Source: Dehalococcoidales bacterium
GTDB taxonomy: Bacteria > Chloroflexota > Dehalococcoidia > Dehalococcoidales > UBA5760
NCBI GenBank assembly: GCA_028710655.1
Contig: JAQTTS010000113.1
Coordinates: 1-6,689, forward strand
DNA: 6,689 bases
Reading direction: 5' to 3'
Shown: positions 1 to 6,034 of the stretch, one piece after another
Position numbering within the stretch: the first letter of the stretch is position 1
How the letters are laid out: each line of letters opens with the position of its first letter
Notes under the pieces: model-generated
What the model saw: the letters and a program-made list of their open reading frames with translations, nothing else
Databases searched by the model: none
What the model was told of the DNA's origin: nothing
Position numbers and translations under genes: made by a program

Positions 1-57
1 AGTGGCAGACCGGTGTATTGCAGCGACTGCTACCGTAAAATCAGAGTGAGCAGATAA
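1..57 (+). CDS. C-terminal end of a small zinc-ribbon (CxxC) protein, 5' truncated
   Basis: Reading from base 1, the frame gives SGRPVYCSDCYRKIRVSR and then TAA at 55-57. The piece GRPVYCSDCYRK matches the second zinc knuckle of small bacterial zinc-ribbon proteins, in which an upstream CxxCG pair and a downstream VYCxDCY/F pair bind one zinc ion. Only the second CxxC (bases 19-30) is visible; the first pair and the start lie left of the window. The gene lies on the same strand as the sigma factor, 161 bases upstream of its start. Function is unknown; such proteins are often guessed to bind nucleic acid or protein. The very short visible length is the main doubt, but the motif context is specific. 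Confidence 0.6.
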   Translation, partial: SGRPVYCSDCYRKIRVSR

Positions 58-96
58 AGCAGTTGGTCTAGAATCCCTTCCAGTCCGGTTGCCAAA

Positions 97-114
97 TCTG
101 GATGAGGTTCCAGA
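97..114. repeat. Short inverted repeat upstream of the sigma gene
   Basis: TCTGGA (97-102) and TCCAGA (109-114) are perfect reverse complements separated by 6 bases (TGAGGT). The dyad lies in the 161-base gap between the zinc-ribbon gene and rpoD, about 105 bases before the chosen sigma start. It could be a weak hairpin in the leader or a protein-binding dyad. A 6-bp dyad can arise by chance. No good -35/-10 pair is visible in this gap, so the sigma promoter may lie further upstream. Confidence 0.25.
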
Positions 115-205
115 CCATGGGAATTATGTAGTCAGCAGTCTCGATAAGCGGCGCTGAGTCCCACGATTCTTCCTTGCCTGTTTTCAAGGGATGGTGGGCA
201 AAGCC

Positions 206-211
206 AGGGAG
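206..211 (+). promoter_or_regulatory. Ribosome binding site that decides the sigma-factor start
   Basis: AGGGAG lies 7 bases before the ATG at 219, ideal spacing for a Shine-Dalgarno site. The longer open frame could begin at TTG 174, but no purine-rich site precedes that codon and the extra 15 residues do not look like sigma-factor sequence. The ATG at 219 is therefore preferred. Confidence 0.7.
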
Positions 212-218
212 ACGAGAA

Positions 219-1649
219 ATGAGTGCAGAAAAAGTTGAGGAGATTACAGAATTACTAATCGACAACAACCATAATGAGGAAATCTCTTCACACGAATGGC
301 TCGATGGCACCATTCATGCCTCGATAGCTCTCGAGCCAATAATACCACTGGAACAACTGGAGGAGGAAGAGATTACCTATGATCCAATTCGCATATACCT
401 TCATCAAATTGGACGGGTATCGCTTCTCACTGCGGAAATTGAACAGGTTTTGTGCCGGAAGATAGCCGAGGGAAAACGGTTTGACAAGATTACGCAGGAC
501 TACCTGCATCGAAATGGAAGATACCCATCGGCAACTGAATTAGTGCTCGTCATGCTTAACGAGATCGGCCAAGACTCTATCATCATCCGGCTTATGGTCG
601 AGAAACTTGACTTACCGCCGACCGCTGGCTTCAAGGAGATCTTCTCCAACCCCAGACTACGAGTTAGTATCGACAGTCAGATAGACCAAGAATTAGTCCA
701 GTATATTGCCTTGAAGACGGGGCTATCGGCACCGGAAACGGAGCACCTTCTGATCAATATATCACTAAACAGTAACCTGCTCCCCCAAGTAGTGGTTAAC
801 GAATTTGGAGACAACATTTCGCCTGCTGATCTCGAGAAGCTGATAGCCGATGCCGACTTCCTTAACTCAGTTCAGTCTCATGAAAAAGAGCTCAAGGTTT
901 GTCGAGACGATATCAAGCGCGAAGCAGAACAAGCGGAGAATCATCTCATTAAAGCCAATCTGCGCCTAGTAGTCAGTCTAGCCAAGAAACACTTGAATCG
1001 AGGTATGCCACTCCTCGACCTAATTCAAGAAGGGAATATCGGGTTAATCAAGGCGGCGGATAAATTCGACTATCGCCGGGGCTATAAATTCAGCACCTAT
1101 GCCACCTGGTGGATTCGTCAGGCAATCACTCGGGCGATAGCTGATCAGGCTCGTACCATCCGCGTACCGGTCCACATGATTGAGGCCATCAACCACTTGC
1201 GGAGAGTAACCCACTGCTTAGCGCAGAAATACGGACGAGAGCCCAGTCCGAAAGAAATAGGCGCGGAAATGGACATGTCTGCTGAAAAGATCCGCGGAAT
1301 AATTAAGGTAGCCCAGCTGCCCATGTCTCTCGAGACTCCAATCGGTGAGGATGGGGACAGCTATCTAGGTGACTTCATTGAGGATCGTAACGCATTATCA
1401 CCTTCCGAATTTGCTTCCCGCCAACTACTCAAGGAGCAAATCGATGAAGTGCTCCAGACCCTGACTCCCCGCGAACAGCGGATACTGCAACTCCGGTTTG
1501 GTCTAGAAGATGGGCGAAGCCGTACTCTGGAGGAAGTAGGCAAAGAATTCAATGTTACTAGAGAGCGAATTCGCCAGATTGAAGCCAAAGCAATACGCAA
1601 GTTGCGCCACCCGAGCCGCAGTCGCCGATTAAAGGGCTATCTGGAGTAG
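219..1649 (+). CDS. rpoD: Primary (housekeeping) sigma-70 factor RpoD/SigA
   Basis: This is the main sigma subunit of RNA polymerase, which recognises -35/-10 promoters and melts DNA. With ATG 219 the protein is 476 aa. Region 1.2 lies at residues 54-86 ([16 protein letters not shown]). Region 2 runs from about 243 to 320 and carries the strongly conserved [32 protein letters not shown] and [20 protein letters not shown] blocks, including the Gln and Thr of QAIT that contact the -10 element. Region 3 is about 321-395, with the finger around [17 protein letters not shown]. Region 4 is about 400-476, with the -35 helix-turn-helix [21 protein letters not shown] long region 1.1 is absent: only about 50 acidic residues precede 1.2. 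The roughly 150-residue segment between 1.2 and 2 is poorly conserved in the wider family and resembles that of Dehalococcoidia sigma factors. All functional blocks are intact, so this is a working primary sigma factor, not an alternative one. Confidence 0.97.
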   Translation: MSAEKVEEITELLIDNNHNEEISSHEWLDGTIHASIALEPIIPLEQLEEEEITYDPIRIYLHQIGRVSLLTAEIEQVLCRKIAEGKRFDKITQDYLHRNGRYPSATELVLVMLNEIGQDSIIIRLMVEKLDLPPTAGFKEIFSNPRLRVSIDSQIDQELVQYIALKTGLSAPETEHLLINISLNSNLLPQVVVNEFGDNISPADLEKLIADADFLNSVQSHEKELKVCRDDIKREAEQAENHLIKANLRLVVSLAKKHLNRGMPLLDLIQEGNIGLIKAADKFDYRRGYKFSTYATWWIRQAITRAIADQARTIRVPVHMIEAINHLRRVTHCLAQKYGREPSPKEIGAEMDMSAEKIRGIIKVAQLPMSLETPIGEDGDSYLGDFIEDRNALSPSEFASRQLLKEQIDEVLQTLTPREQRILQLRFGLEDGRSRTLEEVGKEFNVTRERIRQIEAKAIRKLRHPSRSRRLKGYLE

Positions 1650-1700
1650 GCGAATCTGTAATCGAAGAGAAGTTCGGCTCACAATGACGATGGTGGCAGC

Positions 1701-2006
1701 GTGATTCATGTTAATGAGAGTAGCGGTGAGTCAAAAGAGTTATCTATCCCGCGTTTTCGGTGTGGCGTCTGTTGCACTAGGTATCAGGTTCGCTTAAGTT
1801 TAGTAGAGGCACGGCAAATTGCCGATGAGTTGGGCTTAACTTGGGATAAGTGGATAGATTTATATATTGACCAAAGCTGGCCTGGGACTAACGGCCTTCT
1901 TCCCGCCGATGCAAAGGGGGATGTGTCTTCCTTGAACATATAAAGCGTAGTAACATGACCCGTTGCATTATTAAACCTTTTAAACCATCTGGCCTGCCCC
2001 CAGTAG
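1701..2006 (+). pseudogene. Decayed YkgJ-family cysteine-cluster protein gene
   Basis: YkgJ-like proteins (CxCxCC family) are small proteins thought to bind zinc or an Fe-S cluster through clustered cysteines. From GTG 1701 the frame encodes the family's N-terminal half: RFRCGVCCTRYQVRLSLVEA (CxxCC at residues 21-25), then ADELGLTWDKWIDLYIDQSW. At about 1900-1904 the homology leaves this frame, which stops at 1941-1943. It continues in the frame starting at 1904 as RRCKGGCVFLEHIKRSNMTR, then CIIKPFKPS, which are the next cysteine blocks of the family. That step equals loss of one base. At about 1991 an extra base seems to return it to the first frame, where Ala-Cys (1992-1997) and then TAG (2004-2006) are read at the spot where the family has ACREW. 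The rest of the family's C-terminus is not recognisable. The gene starts 51 bases after rpoD, so it was probably co-transcribed. A base-calling indel at the CCC run could explain the first lesion but not all of them. Confidence 0.75.
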
Positions 2007-2044
2007 CGATACCACTTGTTAAGTCACAGCCATGGTTAAGATAG

Positions 2045-2125
2045 CCCCATCTCTCCATCCCCCATATCCCTATACACCCTAAATCTCCTCAAACTTCACA
2101 TTCACCCATCCACTATCCCCTACCC
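2045..2125 (+). terminator. G-free C-rich tract, candidate Rho utilisation (rut) site ending the rpoD operon
   Basis: These 81 bases contain no G at all on the plus strand and about half are C, with many CC and TC dimers (CCCC, CCCCC, CCC blocks spaced by A/T-rich steps). RNA copied from it would be unstructured and C-rich, the composition that Rho factor binds. It lies directly behind the broken ykgJ gene on the rpoD strand, where an operon end is expected, and no hairpin followed by a T run is visible nearby. The Rho reading is an inference. The complementary strand carries spaced GGG runs and could instead form a G-quadruplex. The compositional anomaly itself is certain. Confidence 0.5.
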
Positions 2126-2137
2126 GCATGCGCTGTA

Positions 2138-2151
2138 ATGCAAATCTGCAT
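2138..2151. repeat. Inverted repeat ATGCA-AATC-TGCAT
   Basis: Perfect 5-bp arms (2138-2142 and 2147-2151) around a 4-base loop, directly after the G-free tract. It is too short to be a strong hairpin and has no T run, so it is not an intrinsic terminator. It is the first of three dyads within about 115 bases. Confidence 0.3.
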
Positions 2152-2185
2152 AATGGCAATAGCATAACTCAGTCGATGTATTGAA

Positions 2186-2203
2186 AATACAAGCGTTTGT
2201 ATT
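2186..2203. repeat. Inverted repeat AATACAA-GCGT-TTGTATT
   Basis: Perfect 7-bp arms (2186-2192 and 2197-2203) with a 4-base centre. The overall 18-bp palindromic form is like the operator of a dimeric helix-turn-helix repressor, or an A/T-rich hairpin. No gene starts close by: the next start is at 2583, so its target is unclear. Confidence 0.4.
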
Positions 2204-2226
2204 GTAGCGCATCAAATCCAAAATCT

Positions 2227-2251
2227 TGTTAGCGCATTAGCAGTGCTAACA
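2227..2251. repeat. Inverted repeat TGTTAGC-N11-GCTAACA
   Basis: Perfect 7-bp arms (2227-2233 and 2245-2251) separated by 11 bases, giving 18 bp between arm centres, close to two helical turns. That geometry suits a dimeric DNA-binding protein better than a tight RNA hairpin. It lies 177 bases upstream of the candidate promoter at 2428. Confidence 0.4.
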
Positions 2252-2427
2252 CAATGAAGATATGATGGCTAACCATTCTAACCTTTGTACCCAATAATGC
2301 AGACAGCGAATCGGCCATTAAATACGAGCAATCACTGAACAGATTGACGGAATGTTGGGTCACCAACCGATGAATAGGGTCCAATCTGGCTGAAATCCCT
2401 GCCGGACACAATCCCTCAGTTTGGGTG

Positions 2428-2454
2428 TTGACAACATCTCTCTGCTGATATAGA
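2428..2454 (+). promoter_or_regulatory. Candidate sigma-70 promoter for the lipoprotein gene
   Basis: A perfect -35 box TTGACA (2428-2433) is followed after 15 bases by TATAGA (2449-2454), a 4/6 match to the -10 consensus. The spacer is two bases shorter than the optimum, which would make the promoter weak or activator-dependent. Transcription would begin near 2461, leaving an untranslated leader of about 120 bases before the ATG at 2583. Confidence 0.4.
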
Positions 2455-2570
2455 CTGAAGCTCCAAAATGCATAGGGCGAGGCCATGATCCTGAAGCCCG
2501 AGTCTTGCGCAGCGAGACGTACCAGTCCTCGTCGTGGCGTGAGGGTTGCTCTTGGCGCTGGGTTACCAGC

Positions 2571-2575
2571 AGGAG
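2571..2575 (+). promoter_or_regulatory. Ribosome binding site deciding the lipoprotein start
   Basis: AGGAG lies 7 bases before ATG 2583. The frame is open back to ATG 2505, but that start would place 26 Trp/Ser/Arg-rich residues ahead of the lipoprotein signal peptide. The combination of this site and the signal peptide right after it fixes the start at 2583. Confidence 0.75.
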
Positions 2576-2582
2576 TTGGAAT

Positions 2583-5231
2583 ATGAGTAGAAGCAAGTTC
2601 CTTTCTCTGCTGCTAACAAGCCTGCTTCTTCTGGTGGCGATTCTGCCAGGCTGCGTTCCACACAGGACTATCCTGAAAGCAGCCTTGATTACTGCTGTAG
2701 TGGTACCTGATTTCGAGGCTAATGCATCTGAATTCCAAACCAGACCCAGTGCTTTGCCCTTCGACATATGGTTAGTCTGCGAGCCTCTTGATTCCGTGCC
2801 GGAGGAATGGGGTGACCGTGATATTCCCGAACCTGTTCTAGCCGACTTCAGGATACTAACCGACGGGATTACTTACTCCGATGAAGAGCTAGGCGAAAAG
2901 CTTGGCGCGGATATTGAATTTTACAGAACGTGGTTTGACTCGACGCCAAGTTTTACCACTGTGGTGGAAGCCGAGCAGGCTCCCATATCCGAGCAAGACA
3001 CCACTTTTGCTTATTGTGTCTGGACTAAGACATTGCCCCTAGAGGATGAGAATATAGAGGAAATATGGCGCACGCATTTTACTCTTGATAATGTTGGTAG
3101 TAAGGCAATATTAGACGCTCTTGCATCGGGAGCTGGAGAGGCAGGGCTGCCGCCGGAGATCGATTGGGTATCGAACCAGAGTCTGCTGGTTTGGGAATTT
3201 GACCCGGATGACGTCCCTGAATACGTCTATGTCCCAATAGTGCCTGTAGTCACTGTAGACTGCTGGACAGACCCAATCGACTTATCTGACGAACCTGTTT
3301 TCGCAGACTCTACGGTTGCTGGTATCCAGCCCGGGTTGTACTGTCAATGGCGCAACGAGTCGCCGGTAGGGAATGTCATGTTCTCGAAGGCTGCTGGGCC
3401 AACTTCGCTCACTGAGGAGGAGCGCACACTCTTTGCCAAGAATACTCCGGATAGACTGTGGCAGCCCCTCGATGCCTCTTTAGATGAAAAGCCGGATCTA
3501 ATACCTGACACTTTCACCCTAGTTGGTTTTGATTTTTCTGCATCTCGTGAATATCCCAAGTGGTTTTTAGAGGAACCCACACCGACACCTTCCGAGTCAG
3601 AAAGCGCGCCTCGTCCACCTTTTGTTCTAGGCATACCAGTTGATACCGAATCCTTGTTCGACCCAAAAGAGCCACACAAACTTGATCTGGGGTTGCGTTT
3701 CGCGCTTGACTTCTCACCCAAAACGGAGCCTCAGGATGAGGCACCTCCAGTTGAACCGCCTCCGGGAGGCATCTCTGGTAGATTTGTACCTCAACTAGAG
3801 GTCACTATCACGCCACCGGAAGGCGGTAGCGTAACCCTACTCAGAAGGCATGAAAATGGGCTCTTCCCAGTTACACCGGATAGTATGCCGCAAACTGACC
3901 CGTTGGATCGGTCTGGCTGGGAGAGAAGGCAAATCTACCGATGGACTCTAGATAATGAGGCTTGCATAAATCTTACTGCCACAGAGTGCTATTTTTCTGA
4001 GCATCCGTTCATCGGCGTTATTCTGACGCCGGTTCCATCCGAAGGCTATCGTTTCGTCGGTTGGGCTTTCGGATCTACGGAAGGAGTGGGAGAATTGAAA
4101 ACGTCTCCCACGCTTGAGCTTAGTGTTCTTAGTAATTACTATATACTAGAGGATGTCGTCACACGGCACGTACACGCATACTTCGAACGCATCGTAGAGG
4201 AACCCGAGGATCTCGACGTTGACGATGACACAACCGAAGATGCACCCATTTCAGTGCCTATAGCCGTCGGTATCAGGCCGAGATCAGAGACAATTGATGA
4301 TGAGTCGGGTTGTCGAACATTGGTTAACATAGACTACGATGTCAATGACCTGACGACAGTGGGTACTAGGCCGATCTCAGAGGTATCACTGAATGTAGAC
4401 GGTGTTGAATTGTATCCGTGGGCAGGTGTACCAACCTCTCATTACGAGAACTCTGACTCCATAGAATGGGGATGTAATGAGGTTCATACTATCGGAGTTA
4501 CAGCGGGTAACACCGAAGGGCAGACTATCACGACCGCGACAGAAGTGCGGATTCCTCCGCTAGAGACTGATTTCACACATAACATCGTTGAAGTTCCCGA
4601 AGAATGGTGCCACATGCTACTCACCATAGACTTTCGCGCAGTGGACAAAACGCTTGCGGATACCCCGATTACCAACGTAGTGGTCAAAGCGAACGGCAAA
4701 GAATGGTATAACTCGGGCGACATATCTACCGATTACCTCGACAAACCACCAATAACCAAAGAGGTAACTTGCGGACAGACCTATATAGTTGATGTGATAG
4801 CGACTGACGCCGATGGCAACAAGTACACCTACTCCAGAACGGTCAAGATTCCCATCGAGATTCCGCCACAGCCACCTCCGGAGGAACCGGTTCCACCGGT
4901 ACCGCAAAATACCCTATATGTCGCCTTCGCGGCACAGGCCAATTGCAGTTCCTCTGGGGAAGAGTGCAGTTGTAATCTGTCCATCTCATTTGATGGTAAG
5001 GATTTGACAGTTGGTGACTATCCCGTGAAAAGGGTAGTTCTGAAGGTGAACGGGAGTGTCTGGCATGATTCGGGTACCATAATACCTGGAAGTGCCGACA
5101 GCAAGGTCTACCATCGTACGGCGCAGAAGACAGTCAGCTGTGGGGTAACTTACAATATCGAGATTACCGCCACCAACTCCATTAGGCAGACATTGACTTC
5201 AACCGGGTCGATAACCACGCCAGTACCGTGA
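2583..5231 (+). CDS. Large secreted surface lipoprotein with InlB-B-like and Ig/Fn3-like repeats, function unknown
   Basis: An 882-aa protein opening with a lipoprotein signal peptide: Lys/Arg start, hydrophobic core FLSLLLTSLLLLVAIL and lipobox LPGC with Cys24 as the lipidated residue. Pro at -2 is unusual, and lipidation needs testing. Residues 60-330 are acidic and unrecognised, with cysteines at 66, 145, 227 and 254 (the motifs YCVW and YCQW). Pro/Ser/Glu linkers follow at about 330-350 and 383-396. Residues about 405-537 resemble a divergent InlB B-repeat domain (TITPPEGGSV, GYRFVGWAFG, SPTLELSV, HAYFERI). An Asp/Glu linker leads to three Ig/Fn3-like repeats, about 563-660, 662-756 and 782-882, the last two separated by a Pro-rich linker (757-775). 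Apart from the lipobox Cys there are 14 cysteines, an even number that suits disulfides outside the cytoplasm. No catalytic motif is visible. An adhesin or stalk role is plausible but only inferred. The gene stands alone, apparently with its own promoter. Confidence 0.85.
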   Translation: MSRSKFLSLLLTSLLLLVAILPGCVPHRTILKAALITAVVVPDFEANASEFQTRPSALPFDIWLVCEPLDSVPEEWGDRDIPEPVLADFRILTDGITYSDEELGEKLGADIEFYRTWFDSTPSFTTVVEAEQAPISEQDTTFAYCVWTKTLPLEDENIEEIWRTHFTLDNVGSKAILDALASGAGEAGLPPEIDWVSNQSLLVWEFDPDDVPEYVYVPIVPVVTVDCWTDPIDLSDEPVFADSTVAGIQPGLYCQWRNESPVGNVMFSKAAGPTSLTEEERTLFAKNTPDRLWQPLDASLDEKPDLIPDTFTLVGFDFSASREYPKWFLEEPTPTPSESESAPRPPFVLGIPVDTESLFDPKEPHKLDLGLRFALDFSPKTEPQDEAPPVEPPPGGISGRFVPQLEVTITPPEGGSVTLLRRHENGLFPVTPDSMPQTDPLDRSGWERRQIYRWTLDNEACINLTATECYFSEHPFIGVILTPVPSEGYRFVGWAFGSTEGVGELKTSPTLELSVLSNYYILEDVVTRHVHAYFERIVEEPEDLDVDDDTTEDAPISVPIAVGIRPRSETIDDESGCRTLVNIDYDVNDLTTVGTRPISEVSLNVDGVELYPWAGVPTSHYENSDSIEWGCNEVHTIGVTAGNTEGQTITTATEVRIPPLETDFTHNIVEVPEEWCHMLLTIDFRAVDKTLADTPITNVVVKANGKEWYNSGDISTDYLDKPPITKEVTCGQTYIVDVIATDADGNKYTYSRTVKIPIEIPPQPPPEEPVPPVPQNTLYVAFAAQANCSSSGEECSCNLSISFDGKDLTVGDYPVKRVVLKVNGSVWHDSGTIIPGSADSKVYHRTAQKTVSCGVTYNIEITATNSIRQTLTSTGSITTPVP
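4269..5228 (+). repeat. Three diverged tandem Ig-like protein repeats, each with a Cys pair
   Basis: Three successive repeats share a leading Cys before a hydrophobic strand (CRTLVNIDYD, CHMLLTIDFR, CNLSISFDG), then P-[IV]-x-x-V-x-[LV]-x-[VA]-[ND]-G, then a second Cys before an alternating strand (GCNEVHTIGVTA, CGQTYIVDVIAT, CGVTYNIEITAT). Cysteine pairs are 577/631, 676/730 and 797/853, spacings 54, 54 and 56. Repeat 3 has two additional cysteines (788, 795). The DNA of the three copies has clearly diverged, so the duplication is old and kept by selection on the protein. The fold is inferred from the strand pattern. Confidence 0.75.
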
Positions 5232-5508
5232 GGTGGCTAACGTTGCCCACTGCCTATGGAGCCATTGAACTCTAGTCAGACGTCCCTCAGCGGCCTTCGC
5301 CCACATCGGATAGAAGGGACCACTCCTGATGAGGGTCGCCTCACTCCAGGCAGTTATGCCGACTAGAATGTCGCCCAGTTGCGGTACGAGTTGAGTCATA
5401 TGCCAACTATATCATCGGCATCGGATTCGGTCACTTGCCGCAGCAGTATAATGGATATGCAGGCATTTGCTGAATCAAAATGGGTAGAGTCAGCCGATTA
5501 TGGCCTAT
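5232..5508. other. Intergenic region between the two envelope-protein genes
   Basis: No convincing gene lies here. A minus-strand open frame at 5199-5399 has no ribosome site, overlaps the lipoprotein 3' end and resembles nothing known. No hairpin plus T run is visible behind the lipoprotein stop, so its terminator is not identified. The only notable site is a consensus -10 box near the right end (5447-5452). Confidence 0.5.
5447..5452 (+). promoter_or_regulatory. Possible -10 box for the GX3-repeat gene
   Basis: A perfect TATAAT 67 bases upstream of ATG 5519. No good -35 hexamer lies 16-18 bases before it, and there is no extended TG motif, so this is a weak call. If used, transcription would start near 5459, giving a leader of about 60 bases. 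Confidence 0.25.
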
Positions 5509-5513
5509 GGAGG
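5509..5513 (+). promoter_or_regulatory. Ribosome binding site deciding the start of the GX3-repeat gene
   Basis: GGAGG followed by GG lies 5 bases before ATG 5519. The open frame could begin at ATG 5480, but only A-rich sequence without a Shine-Dalgarno match precedes that codon. The start at 5519 also places the hydrophobic segment at residue 14, normal for an N-terminal anchor or signal peptide. Confidence 0.7.
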
Positions 5514-5518
5514 GGTAT

Positions 5519-6034
5519 ATGAGACCACTGAGTTTTGGGAAACCATGGCCCGTAGAGGCGAGCATAGGGATTATTGTGGCCGTCACACTAGGGGCGTTGT
5601 TTGGAGGGCGTGCCTGGGGACAGGACATGGGGTACAAGAAGGGCCAGACCGCCGGCCTTGAACAGGGGTATAGCTCTGGGACGGAAGAAGGTAGAAATCT
5701 TGGCTATACCCAGGGTTATGCCCAAGGCAAGGACTCGGGATACAGTGAAGGTAAGGAAATCGGTTTCAGGGAAGGCGAGAGTGCTGGCTTTGAAAGGGGC
5801 AGAACAGTCGGCTTTGCGGAAGGTTCCGACGAGGGTTATCAGCAGGGTGATGCAGCCGGGTACGAGCGCGGCAAAGAGGTTGGTTATCGCGAAGGAAGAC
5901 TGGTTGGCTACAATGAGGGACAAGACGACTGTGGTTGCCCGTACTACTATTACTACCGCTTGTTTGATGATTGTTGCGGCTCTGATTGCCCCTGCGACGA
6001 TGCGTGCGACCCTTGTGACTGTGGGTGTCCTTGA
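5519..6034 (+). CDS. Membrane-anchored or exported GX3-ladder protein with a Cys/Asp-rich tail, function unknown
   Basis: A 171-aa protein in three parts. Residues 14-30 (ASIGIIVAVTLGALFGG) form one hydrophobic segment, either a membrane anchor or a signal peptide that could be cut after AWG at 34. From Gly30 to Gly134 every fourth residue is glycine, 27 tetrads without interruption. Within it an 8-residue super-pattern G-[YF]-x-[EQR]-G-x-x-x dominates (GYSEGKEI, GFREGESA, GYERGKEV). Residues 138-171 hold a run of five Tyr and 10 cysteines, mostly CxC, CC and DC pairs amid Asp. GX3 repeats occur in Yae1/Lto1-type proteins (deca-GX3) and in flagellar FliH, but those are shorter and cytosolic, so homology is not claimed. 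The tail looks suited to metal binding or disulfide cross-linking. It lies 287 bases behind the lipoprotein gene on the same strand, and the two may work together at the cell surface. Consistent periodicity over the frame argues strongly that it is coding. Confidence 0.8.
   Translation: MRPLSFGKPWPVEASIGIIVAVTLGALFGGRAWGQDMGYKKGQTAGLEQGYSSGTEEGRNLGYTQGYAQGKDSGYSEGKEIGFREGESAGFERGRTVGFAEGSDEGYQQGDAAGYERGKEVGYREGRLVGYNEGQDDCGCPYYYYYRLFDDCCGSDCPCDDACDPCDCGCP
5606..5929 (+). repeat. 12/24-base imperfect coding repeat behind the GX3 ladder
   Basis: A Gly codon recurs every 12 bases 27 times, and GG-[TC]-TA/TT (Gly-Tyr/Phe) tends to recur every 24 bases. Third positions and the variable codons differ between units, so the array is old or purified by selection, not a recent slippage product. 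The periodic G-rich codons also keep other frames open (one shifted plus frame, one minus frame), which explains the overlapping open frames here. Confidence 0.85.

Larger units (their letters stand above)
2126..2427. other. Non-coding stretch with inverted repeats between the rpoD locus and the lipoprotein gene
   Basis: No open frame here has a ribosome site or recognisable protein sequence in either direction. It contains three short inverted repeats (listed separately) and a direct repeat AGCGCAT at 2206-2212 and 2231-2237. Nothing else was recognised. It may hold decayed sequence continuing from the ykgJ pseudogene, but no similarity could be traced. Confidence 0.5.

Noticed and set aside
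174..218. Longer sigma factor starting at TTG 174
   Set aside because: No ribosome site precedes TTG 174, while AGGGAG sits 7 bases before ATG 219; the extra residues do not resemble sigma factors.
1898..1912. Programmed -1 frameshift in the ykgJ gene
   Set aside because: There is no X XXY YYZ slippery heptamer at the junction, and further lesions downstream would still break the protein.
2505..2582. Longer lipoprotein starting at ATG 2505
   Set aside because: It would bury the signal peptide behind 26 Trp/Ser/Arg-rich residues; AGGAG before ATG 2583 and the lipobox support the later start.
2229..2767. Minus-strand open frames opposite the lipoprotein start
   Set aside because: They lack start signals, have atypical composition, and run antisense into a well-supported signal peptide region.
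5199..5399. 66-aa minus-strand open frame after the lipoprotein
   Set aside because: No ribosome site, overlaps the lipoprotein end, and no family recognised.
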